DNA of 64,000 bases, from assembly GCF_009765225.1 (NCBI RefSeq), contig NZ_VMSF01000001.1:930001-994000 (forward strand), given 5' to 3'. The notes beneath the pieces are model-generated. The model was not told where the DNA came from, did not search any database, and saw nothing but the letters and a program-made list of their open reading frames with translations. The stretch's first letter is position 1; every line of letters begins with the position of its first letter. A program made the translations under genes and the position numbers. Below, in pieces: positions 49,952-57,181 of this stretch. The DNA comes from Leifsonia sp. AG29. Its GTDB lineage: Bacteria; Actinomycetota; Actinomycetes; Actinomycetales; Microbacteriaceae.

Positions 49952-50341
49952 TCACGCGGTGCCCGCGACGGCGCGGGACTTCAGGTGCTCGAACTCGGCG
50001 GCGCTGATCGCCCCCGAATCGAGGAGTGCCTTCGCCTTCGCGATCTCCTCCGCCGGGCTGCCGCCCCCGCTGACGTCGCGGATGTGCGCATCCACCGCGG
50101 CCTGCGTCGTGGCGGCCTCGCGCTGACCGCGTTCGGCCATGCCCGGCCCGCGCGCGATCAGGTAGATCAGCGCGGTGAGGAAGGGCACGAAGACCAGGAA
50201 GATGATCCACAGCGCCTTCCACCAGCCGTTGAGCTTGTGGTCGCGGAACAGGTCGCCGATGATGGCGAACAGTGCGAACAGGTAGGCGACGAAGGCGAAG
50301 CACCAGAAGAACAGCCAGACGACGCTCCAGAAGTCGGACAT
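49952..50341 (-). CDS. PLDc_N/SHOCT membrane protein, paralogue A
   Basis: A 129-residue protein with two helices (about 5-28 and 40-62, the PLDc_N part: WWKALWIIFLVFVPFLTALI) and a C-terminal SHOCT motif (EEIAKAKALLDSGAISAAEF, then HLKSRA). SHOCT domains mediate oligomerisation. Start ATG 50341 has GGGAGGG nine bases upstream; ATG 50350 is too close to it. A near-identical paralogue lies at 53975-54451. First gene of the unit with MFS and DUF998. Confidence 0.85.
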   Translation of the reverse strand: MSDFWSVVWLFFWCFAFVAYLFALFAIIGDLFRDHKLNGWWKALWIIFLVFVPFLTALIYLIARGPGMAERGQREAATTQAAVDAHIRDVSGGGSPAEEIAKAKALLDSGAISAAEFEHLKSRAVAGTA

Positions 50342-50447
50342 CTCGATCATCCCTCCCGCTCGACCGAGCTTCGGCCGGCGAGCGAAAAGTAGCGCCGCCG
50401 GCACGCCCTTGGCTACTCCTCATCGCTCCGCGCGATTCATGTGGCGA

Positions 50448-50477
50448 TCGGCCGGCTCCGCCCCCAGAGCCGGCCGA
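50448..50477. repeat. 11-bp-arm hairpin in a divergent gap
   Basis: TCGGCCGGCTC (50448-50458) and GAGCCGGCCGA (50467-50477) are perfect arms with an 8-base loop. The 322-bp gap 50342-50663 between two divergent genes holds no gene; ATGATGCATCA near 50553 is a further small palindrome. Either a regulator site or a stray terminator. Confidence 0.4.
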
Positions 50478-50663
50478 CCGGGGCGCCCTCGCCGATCAGC
50501 TGGACTCCCAGCGGCGGCGCCCGCCGATGTTGCGTTTGTCTCGGCCGAATGATGCATCAGCTGGACGCCGTTCGGGAAGACACGAGAATCCTCCGTCGGT
50601 CCACCCGCTTCCCGGGGGCCTTAGGTCCCGTCGCGCGCGGGATCCGAGAGGGAGGATCGGCCC

Positions 50664-50960
50664 ATGAGCCAGGACGACGTGGTGGGCGCTTCGACGCTCG
50701 CTCCCGGTCACACCCCGGGAGGCATCCCCCTCAAGATCCATCTCGGTGAGCGGGAGTACGTGGCGCTCGTGCGGATCGCGCAGCACCGCCGCACGACGGC
50801 GGCGCGCCTCGTCGAGCAGCTCGTCCTGCACGCGCTGCAGCGGACCGACGTCCCGCCTCCCGCCGAGTCCGGGCCGAAGCGGCCCCACACCAGCTACGAG
50901 GAGGCGACGCGCGGGTACCGGCCGGACGGCGAACCCGACACGCACCCCACTCCCGTCTGA
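50664..50960 (+). CDS. Small protein with ribbon-helix-helix-like segment
   Basis: A 98-residue protein. Residues about 22-58 (IPLKIHLGEREYVALVRIAQ, then HRRTTAARLVEQLVLHAL) look like a strand followed by two helices, as in small MetJ/Arc-type DNA-binding proteins. The ends are Pro-rich and flexible. GAGAGGGAGG precedes ATG 50664. It lies 80 bp before the HerA-like gene on the same strand and could regulate it. The fold call is tentative. Confidence 0.55.
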   Translation: MSQDDVVGASTLAPGHTPGGIPLKIHLGEREYVALVRIAQHRRTTAARLVEQLVLHALQRTDVPPPAESGPKRPHTSYEEATRGYRPDGEPDTHPTPV

Positions 50961-51040
50961 CCCGCCGTCGCTCACCACTTCCCGGCCCCGGGGGCTTCGC
51001 GTTAGCATGCGGTCGGCGGCGGCGCGAGAGGAGGACGGCG

Positions 51041-52126
51041 GTGATCCCTCTGACCATCGGGTCGAAGGCGGATGCGCCGGACCGGCCGGCGGTCATCGAC
51101 GGCTCCCGGTTCAACCGGCACACCTTCTGGTGCGGCCAGAGCGGGTCGGGCAAGACGTACGCGCTCGGCGTGGTGCTCGAACAGCTCCTCCTCGGCACCG
51201 ACCTCCCGGTGGCGGTGCTCGACCCGAATGCAGACTTCGTCCACCTCGCGGAGACCCGCGACGATGTGGAGCCCGACCTTCGCGAGCGCTTCGCCGGTCT
51301 CGACATCAGGGTCTTCCATTCGAGCACGGCGCAGGAGCCGCAGCTGCACGCTCGCTACGTCGACCTCAGCGTGCGGTCGCAGGCGGCGGTGGGGCGCCTC
51401 GATCCCATCGGGGACGAGGAGGAGTACAACGCCCTGCTGCACCTCGACAAGTCGTCGAACGCCTTCGACCGCGACGCCTTCCTCCGCGCGCTCGCTGCGT
51501 CCGGCGATCCCGCCCGGCAGCGGCTCGGGCGCCGCATCGACAACCTCGAGATCCTCGAGTGGCCGCTGTGGTCGTTCGGACGCTCGAGCGTCGTCGACAC
51601 GGTCGACGAGCGGCCGCGCGTCGTCGTGCTCGACGTCGGCGGGTTCTCGCACCCGTCCGAACCGCAGGCGGCCGCGCTGTGCGTGCTGGAGCACCTCTGG
51701 GAGCACCGGATGGAGCGCCGGCCGCTGCTCATCGTGATCGATGAGGCGCACAACTTCTGCCCACCGGTGCCGCGGTCGAGCGTGGAGGCGCAGCTCACCG
51801 AGCAGCTCATCCAGATCGCCGCGGAGGGCCGCAAGTTCGGGCTGTGGCTGTTCCTGTCGACGCAGCGTCCGACCAAGATCCACCCCAACGTGCTCTCGCA
51901 GTGCGACAACCTCGGGCTCATGCGCATGAACTCGCCTCGCGACCTCGCCGAGATCGCCGACGTGTTCGGCTTCGTCCCGGTCGCCATGCTCGAGGAGTCG
52001 CCCACGTTCCGGAAGGGCGAGGCGCTCTTCGCGGGAGCGTTCTCGGACGAGCCGCAGCTGGTCCGTGTCGGTCGGCGGCTCACCGTCGAGGGCGGGAGCG
52101 ACCTGGCCGTCCTGGCCGCCGGATGA
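51041..52126 (+). CDS. HerA/DUF87-like ATPase
   Basis: A 361-residue P-loop ATPase: Walker A GQSGSGKTYAL (32-42), LDPNADFVHL, Walker B PLLIVIDEAHNF and the sensor/arginine region LWLFLSTQRPTKIHP. This is the core of HerA/FtsK-superfamily DNA translocases; the length and QLIQIAAEGRKFG segment fit DUF87 proteins. The N-terminal HAS barrel is absent. No NurA, SIR2 or DUF4297 nuclease gene is adjacent, the usual partners; instead a membrane protein gene overlaps its stop (ATGA). Start GTG 51041 follows GAGAGGAGG. Confidence 0.88.
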   Translation: MIPLTIGSKADAPDRPAVIDGSRFNRHTFWCGQSGSGKTYALGVVLEQLLLGTDLPVAVLDPNADFVHLAETRDDVEPDLRERFAGLDIRVFHSSTAQEPQLHARYVDLSVRSQAAVGRLDPIGDEEEYNALLHLDKSSNAFDRDAFLRALAASGDPARQRLGRRIDNLEILEWPLWSFGRSSVVDTVDERPRVVVLDVGGFSHPSEPQAAALCVLEHLWEHRMERRPLLIVIDEAHNFCPPVPRSSVEAQLTEQLIQIAAEGRKFGLWLFLSTQRPTKIHPNVLSQCDNLGLMRMNSPRDLAEIADVFGFVPVAMLEESPTFRKGEALFAGAFSDEPQLVRVGRRLTVEGGSDLAVLAAG

Positions 52127-52671
52127 TGGATCTGAACGACACCGACGCCGCCCCGGACCGCGAGAGCCGCCTCCACCGGGCGCTGTGGCGGCACTGGGGC
52201 ACGCCCGCCGCCATCTACGGCACCGTCGTGTACGCCAGCGTCGTCGCGGCCGCCTCCGGCGGGCAGACCGACCGAGCCGCGGTCGTCCACCTCCTCGTTC
52301 TGAGCGTCGTCAGCATCGTCGTCTTCTGGACCGCCCACGTCTACTCGACGGCCCTCGGCTACCAGCCGGGGGAGGAGGCTCTGGGCGCTCGCGTCCGCGA
52401 TGCGCTCCGGCACGCGATCGGCGAGTCCGGCGGCATGCTGGAGGCGGCGATCATCCCGAGCATCCCGCTGCTGCTGGCCTCGCTCGCTCTGCTCCCGCCC
52501 GTGCTCTCCGTCTACCTCTCCCTCTGGTTCTCGGTGCTCATGCTCGCCCTCCTCGGCTACTCCGTGTTCGCCCTGCGACGGAGACCCGTCGTGATCTGCC
52601 TGGCCGGCGCTCTCACGAGCGGACTGTTCGGGGTGATCGTCATCGTGCTGAAAAGCGCGCTGCAGCACTGA
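52123..52671 (+). CDS. Membrane protein paired with HerA-like ATPase
   Basis: A 182-residue protein with about four helices (roughly 28-48, 56-80, 108-135, 150-178) after a charged N-terminus MMDLNDTDAAPDRESRLHRA. I do not recognise a family. It overlaps the ATPase gene by 4 bases, so the products are probably made together; ATG 52126 is an equal start. It converges on the AI-2E gene. Confidence 0.75.
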   Translation: MMDLNDTDAAPDRESRLHRALWRHWGTPAAIYGTVVYASVVAAASGGQTDRAAVVHLLVLSVVSIVVFWTAHVYSTALGYQPGEEALGARVRDALRHAIGESGGMLEAAIIPSIPLLLASLALLPPVLSVYLSLWFSVLMLALLGYSVFALRRRPVVICLAGALTSGLFGVIVIVLKSALQH

Positions 52672-52688
52672 GGGGCCCGGCGCCGCGG

Positions 52689-53924
52689 TCAGTCGGAGTC
52701 ACCGGGTGGTTCGGCGGCGGGCGGGCCGGCCGCTTGCTTGCCCTTGGCCTGGCGGCGCTCGGTCTTCCGGGCCAGGTAGTCCTCCTTCATCAGCTCGCGG
52801 GTGTGGCTCAGGTCGCCGATGGCGGGGCGCCACTGCCGGGCGCGCGGGTCGGAGTCGACGAGGACCGCCCGGACGAGCAAGGTCAGAGGGATGGCGAGGA
52901 TCGCGCCGATCGGCCCGAGCACCACCGCCCAGAACAGCACGGAGAAGAAGGTGAGCGTCTGGCTCAGCGCCACGGCGTTGCCGACCACCTTCGGCTGGAT
53001 CACCGACTGGACGATGGCGTTGATCACGCCGTAGATGACGATGATCGCGATGACGGTGCCCCAGCCTCCGGTCAGATAGCCGAAGACCAGGGGAGGGACG
53101 ATGGCGATGAAGTAGCCGACGTTCGGGATGAAGCTGCACAGGAACGACAGGATCGCCCACAGGAGCGCGGCCGGCACTCCCAGCGCCCACAGCGCGATTC
53201 CGTTGATGACTCCCTGGACGATGCCGAGCACCGTGGTCACGACCATGTACCGCCGGACGCTGCGGGCGAATCCGCTCACGGCGAAGACGAGGTTCGGCTT
53301 CGTCGGCTCGAGCTGCCGGAGCAGCGTCGGGGTGTATGCGGCGTCGGCCGGCATCAGGATGAGCATCGTCAGCACCACGACGAGGAAAGCGATCAGCCCG
53401 AAGGCGTTGCCGAGCAGCTCGGTGAAGAAGTTGAGGAACTTGGTGGGGTCGAAGCTGGAGGCGATGTCGTTCACCTGCTGCTGCCCTAGCCCGATCGTCT
53501 GCAGGAACTCGCCGAACTGCTTTCCGATCGCCTCGAGCTCATCCTTGTACTGGGGCAGCATCCCGATGAACTGGGCCATCGCCACGATCAGGAGCCCGAT
53601 GAACGCCGCGAGCAGCGCGAACACCGTCAGCGCCACGGCGCCCGTCGCGAGCCCGTCAGGAGTCCCGTGCCGCTGCAGCCACACGCGCACCGGCTGCGCG
53701 CAGATGGTCAGGACGAGTGCGAGCAGGGTCGGTGCGAGGATGTGCGCGATCCCCGCCATGCCGAAGGCGATGACCACGCCGGCCGCGAGCCCGAGCAGGA
53801 TCCGGACCGCGCGGCCGTCGGCCGGGCCGGCCGTGGCCGCGTCGGAGTCGGCCCCCTCCGGCGGAGCGGGCTCCGGCGCGCGCCGCCGGCGTGCGAACGG
53901 CCACACCCGCGAACGCTGCGCCAT
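52689..53924 (-). CDS. AI-2E family transporter (PerM/TqsA-like)
   Basis: A 411-residue membrane protein of the AI-2 exporter family with about eight helices; hallmark LLWAILSFLCSFIPNVGYFI and GNAVALSQTLTFFSVLFWAV. The long polar N- and C-terminal tails (Pro/Ala-rich; KTERRQAKGKQ) are lineage additions. Members export small signals or act in Na+/H+ exchange; the cargo is uncertain. Start ATG 53924 is 50 bp after the upstream SHOCT gene stop on the same strand. Confidence 0.87.
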   Translation of the reverse strand: MAQRSRVWPFARRRRAPEPAPPEGADSDAATAGPADGRAVRILLGLAAGVVIAFGMAGIAHILAPTLLALVLTICAQPVRVWLQRHGTPDGLATGAVALTVFALLAAFIGLLIVAMAQFIGMLPQYKDELEAIGKQFGEFLQTIGLGQQQVNDIASSFDPTKFLNFFTELLGNAFGLIAFLVVVLTMLILMPADAAYTPTLLRQLEPTKPNLVFAVSGFARSVRRYMVVTTVLGIVQGVINGIALWALGVPAALLWAILSFLCSFIPNVGYFIAIVPPLVFGYLTGGWGTVIAIIVIYGVINAIVQSVIQPKVVGNAVALSQTLTFFSVLFWAVVLGPIGAILAIPLTLLVRAVLVDSDPRARQWRPAIGDLSHTRELMKEDYLARKTERRQAKGKQAAGPPAAEPPGDSD

Positions 53925-53974
53925 GTCATCGCCTCGGCTCTGTTCTCTGGGGCGCCGTCAGCGCGCCCCCGCCG

Positions 53975-54451
53975 TCACGCCGTCGGAGCGGCGGGAGGGG
54001 CCGGGGGTGCCGCCGGGGCGGACGCCGCGGGAGCCGCGTGAGCGCCGCCGGAAGCCGGCGCATCCTGTCCGGCGAGAGCCCGCGACTTCAGGTGCGCGAA
54101 CTCCTCCGGACTGATCGTCCCCGCGTCGAGCAGCGCCTTCGCCTTGGCGATCTCATCCGCCGGACTGGCCTGCGCCACCGTGCGGATGTACTGGTCGGTC
54201 GCGGATTGGACCTGCCGCGCCTCCCGCTGGCTGCGTTCGGCCATGCCCGGCCCGCGGGCGATGAGGTAGACGAGGGCGGTGAGGAAGGGCACGAAGATCA
54301 GGAAGATGATCCACAGCGCCTTCCACCAGCCGTTGAGCTTGTGGTCGCGGAACAGGTCGCTGATGATGGCGAACAGCGCGAACAGGTAGGCGACGAAGGC
54401 GAAGCTCCAGAAGAACAGCCAGACGACGCTCCAGAAGTTGCTCCAGTCCAT
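53975..54451 (-). CDS. PLDc_N/SHOCT membrane protein, paralogue B
   Basis: A 158-residue protein: two helices (PLDc_N part) then SHOCT (DEIAKAKALLDAGTISPEEF) and a 35-residue Ala/Pro tail that the A copy lacks. The first 70 codons are almost identical in DNA to the A copy at 49952-50341 (4 differences in 142 bp). Start ATG 54451 has AAGGAG nine bases upstream. It precedes the AI-2E gene. Confidence 0.85.
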   Translation of the reverse strand: MDWSNFWSVVWLFFWSFAFVAYLFALFAIISDLFRDHKLNGWWKALWIIFLIFVPFLTALVYLIARGPGMAERSQREARQVQSATDQYIRTVAQASPADEIAKAKALLDAGTISPEEFAHLKSRALAGQDAPASGGAHAAPAASAPAAPPAPPAAPTA

Positions 54452-54541
54452 GAGTACAGCTCCTTCCTCAGCCCATCTCCCCATGGAGGCTGGGTGTGCG
54501 CTGACAGTAGCGCCGCCGGGTTCGGCTCGTCTAGAGCCCTT

Positions 54542-54579
54542 TTCCCCGGCTCAGGAGAGCTTCCCCGGCTCAGGAGAGC
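54542..54579. repeat. Perfect 19-bp tandem duplication
   Basis: TTCCCCGGCTCAGGAGAGC is present twice in a row (54542-54560 and 54561-54579). The right copy contains the stop of the NAD(P)HX dehydratase gene, the left copy is a duplicate after it. Recent slippage is likely. Confidence 0.8.
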
Positions 54580-55430
54580 GCGTCGAGCTCGACCACGAGG
54601 CGGTCCACGATCTCGCCGGCGAGGTACCCCAGCGCCCCCACCGACCGGCTGAGCGACGCCCCGGCGGCCGTGTGGAGGTGCGTGCCCCAGACCGCCGCCT
54701 GCAACGGCCGGCAGCCCCGTGCGGCCAGCCCGGCGATCGCACCGGCCAGCGCGTCCCCGCTTCCCGACGTGCCGAGACCCGGATCCCCGTCGCCCGTGGT
54801 GAGGAGGCGTCCCTCCGGTGAGGCGATGCGCCCGAAGCACGAGACCACCGCCCGGTAGCGTCGCGCCAGTTCGACGGTGGCCGCGTCGAGGTCCCGCACG
54901 TCGCGCCCGAGGAGGATGGACGCCTCCTGCTCGTTCGGGGTCAGGATGCGCGGGGTGCGGCCGGCCAGTCTCCGGTGCCCGGCGAGCGCGCCGAGCGCGT
55001 AGGCGTCGAGGACGAGCGTGGCGTCCCGTCCGGCCGCCCTGCCGACCTCGTGCAGCATGCGCGCCGTCTCGCCGGCGTCGTCGAGACCGGGGCCGACGAG
55101 GATCGCGCGGGCGGCAGCCAGATCCCCGGACGCCGAGCGGACCGCGGCACCGCGCACCGCCCCGCTCCGGGTCTCCGCGAGGGGCACCACGCCCGACTCC
55201 GGCAACGCGACGGCGACGGCCTCGGCCACCGATGCGCCGACCGCGAGGGTCAGCCTCCCGGCACCCACCCGGAGGGCGGCCCGGCCGGCGAGGAGCGCCG
55301 CTCCCGGCGAGCGGCGCGCCCCTCCGACGACGACGACGTCGCCGCGCGAGCGCTTGGAGCCCGTCGGCCGGGGGAGCGGCCACGACCGCAGAAGCCCGGG
55401 GGTGATCCGTTCGGCCTCAGACCTCGGCAC
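54570..55430 (-). CDS. nnrD: ADP-dependent NAD(P)H-hydrate dehydratase
   Basis: A 286-residue ribokinase-fold enzyme that repairs damaged NADHX/NADPHX using ADP. It has VVVVGGARRSPGAALLAGRA, ILVGPGLDD, RILTPNEQEASILLG and the anion-hole TSGSGDALAGAIAGL, as in YjeF C-terminal/NnrD proteins. The NAXE epimerase domain often fused to it is absent. Start GTG 55430 overlaps the phosphatase gene by 14 bases, so it is the last gene of a three-gene overlapping operon. Confidence 0.9.
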   Translation of the reverse strand: MPRSEAERITPGLLRSWPLPRPTGSKRSRGDVVVVGGARRSPGAALLAGRAALRVGAGRLTLAVGASVAEAVAVALPESGVVPLAETRSGAVRGAAVRSASGDLAAARAILVGPGLDDAGETARMLHEVGRAAGRDATLVLDAYALGALAGHRRLAGRTPRILTPNEQEASILLGRDVRDLDAATVELARRYRAVVSCFGRIASPEGRLLTTGDGDPGLGTSGSGDALAGAIAGLAARGCRPLQAAVWGTHLHTAAGASLSRSVGALGYLAGEIVDRLVVELDALS

Positions 55431-56127
55431 GAGCGGCTCCCGGGTGCTCGGTCGTCGGCAGGCCTGCGGCGGCGAGGTGGCTGTCGTCGGCCAGCGCCTC
55501 CAATCGCCATCCGGCCGGGTCGCCGACGAGCGCCGTCACGGAGGCGTTCGCGACCGGGTGCGTGAGGAGGTGCTCGGCGAGTTGCGCCTCCGTCATGCGC
55601 AGCAGCACGTACACGAACAGGCTGACGACGGCGTCGTGCGCGAAGACGACGATCGGGGCCTCCCCGGCGGGGAGTTCGCCGACGAACGACCGCAGCCGGA
55701 GCGCGACGTCCGCCCAGGACTCGCCGCCCGGAGGCCGGTGATAGAACTTCCCGACCCAGCGTTTGCGCTCGGCCTCCTCCGGGAACCGGCGCGCGACCCC
55801 GACCGAGGTCAGCCGGTCGAGGACCCCGAGTTCGCGATCGCGGAGCCGTTCGTCGAGGAGGAGCGGCACGTCGGCGCCCAGGGCGAGTTGAGCGGTCTCG
55901 CGGGCGCGCAGGTAAGGAGAGGAGTAGATCAGCGCGCCGGGCGGGAGGGAGGGGCGGAGCCGGTCGCCGAGAGCGGTCGCCTGCCGTTCGCCGAGCGGCG
56001 ACAGCGGGACGTCCGCGTCGCGCGCCTCGACGCGGACCACCTCGGCACCGGAGGCCTCGGCGGCCTGGGCCGCGACGTTCGCCGTGCTCTCGCCGTGACG
56101 GATGAGCAGAAGGGTTCGAGCCGTCAT
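55417..56127 (-). CDS. Histidine phosphatase family protein
   Basis: A 236-residue phosphoglycerate-mutase-like phosphatase. LLLIRHGESTANVAA holds the catalytic His; IYSSPYLRARETAQLA and VVFAHDAVVSLFVYVLL complete the active site. GKFYHRPPGGESWADVALRL is typical of cytosolic members acting on small phosphoesters. ATG 56127 overlaps the upstream stop (ATGA), better than ATG 56151. Substrate unknown. Confidence 0.88.
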   Translation of the reverse strand: MTARTLLLIRHGESTANVAAQAAEASGAEVVRVEARDADVPLSPLGERQATALGDRLRPSLPPGALIYSSPYLRARETAQLALGADVPLLLDERLRDRELGVLDRLTSVGVARRFPEEAERKRWVGKFYHRPPGGESWADVALRLRSFVGELPAGEAPIVVFAHDAVVSLFVYVLLRMTEAQLAEHLLTHPVANASVTALVGDPAGWRLEALADDSHLAAAGLPTTEHPGAARAEV

Positions 56128-57038
56128 GCCCCGGACTGTACGCCCGCCCACTCGAGCACGCGAAGGGCGCGCAGCGTGATCCAGCGGCTCGCCTCGCCGA
56201 CGCGCTCGAGCTTGACCGCGACATCGCCGGGGAACGTGGCGTCGAGCACCCAGCGGCCGTCTGCTCCGCGCGCGTCCGCCACGACGGAGACCGCCTCGGC
56301 GGCCCGGTCGTCGAAGGCCGCACCGGACGCGCGGAGATGGTCGAGTCCGCGCAGGACGTCGTAGTGCCAGTAATAGGGGAAGGCGAACCGGAGGAAGGCC
56401 TCGTCGACCAGCTCGCCCGTCGACCGGCGACGCAGGAGGCGACGCTCGAGCAGGTACTCCTGGCCTCGACGAAGCGGCTCCGCCACGTCGATCGTCCCGC
56501 CGCCGTCGCGGTACGCCGCGAGCCCCTCGATCACGCAGATCGTGCTGTTGAACGAGCCGGGATCACCGGGCGAACGCGCGTAGCAGTTCCAGCCACCGTC
56601 GTCCTGCTGCTGGCTGAGGATCAGTTCGACCGTGAGGTCGTCCGCCCGCCCGAACGCGGCGGCCGCGGTGAGCACGCGTCCGTTGATGCACGGTTCCTCC
56701 TCCCCGCGGAAGAACGGGTTGCGGCCCCACTCCTCGCCCCAGTCGACCCCGGACGCGACGCGGTCGATCGCGGCGTCGGTCCGGGGTCCGCGCGCGCCGA
56801 GCAGCGCGAGCAGGAGCACGGTGTCGTCCGTCGCGTCCCATTCCCGCTGCTTCCACACCGCGCCGCCCCAGGTGCCGCCCGGGTCCTGACGATCCAGCAG
56901 GCGGGCGCCCCACCCCTCCTGCTCGACGCGGTCGCGGTCGGCGGCCACGGCGGGGTCGTCCTCGTGCAGCAGATCGCGGCGCGTCTGCCAGCGGATCGCC
57001 GGGTCTCCCTCGAGCAGCCACGCCGTCGTCGCATCCAT
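56124..57038 (-). CDS. Squalene-cyclase/prenyltransferase alpha-toroid protein
   Basis: A 304-residue all-helical protein with the repeat pattern of terpenoid cyclase/prenyltransferase toroids: LLDRQDPGGTWGG, ILSQQQDDGGWNCYARSPG and GRVLTAAAAFGRADDL. It is half the size of a true squalene-hopene cyclase and lacks the DXDD acid motif in the expected place, so it is probably not a cyclase. Start ATG 57038; an upstream in-frame ATG at 57161 falls in the HAIR promoter of the divergent clp gene. It leads the operon with the phosphatase and nnrD. Confidence 0.8.
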   Translation of the reverse strand: MDATTAWLLEGDPAIRWQTRRDLLHEDDPAVAADRDRVEQEGWGARLLDRQDPGGTWGGAVWKQREWDATDDTVLLLALLGARGPRTDAAIDRVASGVDWGEEWGRNPFFRGEEEPCINGRVLTAAAAFGRADDLTVELILSQQQDDGGWNCYARSPGDPGSFNSTICVIEGLAAYRDGGGTIDVAEPLRRGQEYLLERRLLRRRSTGELVDEAFLRFAFPYYWHYDVLRGLDHLRASGAAFDDRAAEAVSVVADARGADGRWVLDATFPGDVAVKLERVGEASRWITLRALRVLEWAGVQSGA

Positions 57039-57139
57039 GGGGGCGAGGCTACCCGAGCAGCCGGTCGCGTGGGCATCCGCGGGGGCGGGTCGCGAGGAGC
57101 ATCGGAAGATCCGGGAATACCCGCGCCCCTCCAGCGTTG

Positions 57140-57164
57140 AAGTTGAGTGCACACCACTCAACTT
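57140..57164. promoter_or_regulatory. HAIR element (HspR binding site)
   Basis: AAGTTGAGT (57140-57148), seven bases, then ACTCAACTT (57156-57164). This matches the HspR-associated inverted repeat CTTGAGT-N7-ACTCAAG with one symmetrical change (C/G to G/C). It ends 17 bp before the GTG of the clp gene, so HspR should repress that gene in the absence of stress. Confidence 0.85.
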
Positions 57165-57181
57165 TGGAATCAGGAGAACAA

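Noticed and set aside
47254-50007. 917-residue open frame on the plus strand
   Set aside because: It is antisense to DUF2252, DUF998 and MFS genes, is almost all Arg/Glu/Asp/His/Gly, and has no domain. It is a GC-driven shadow.
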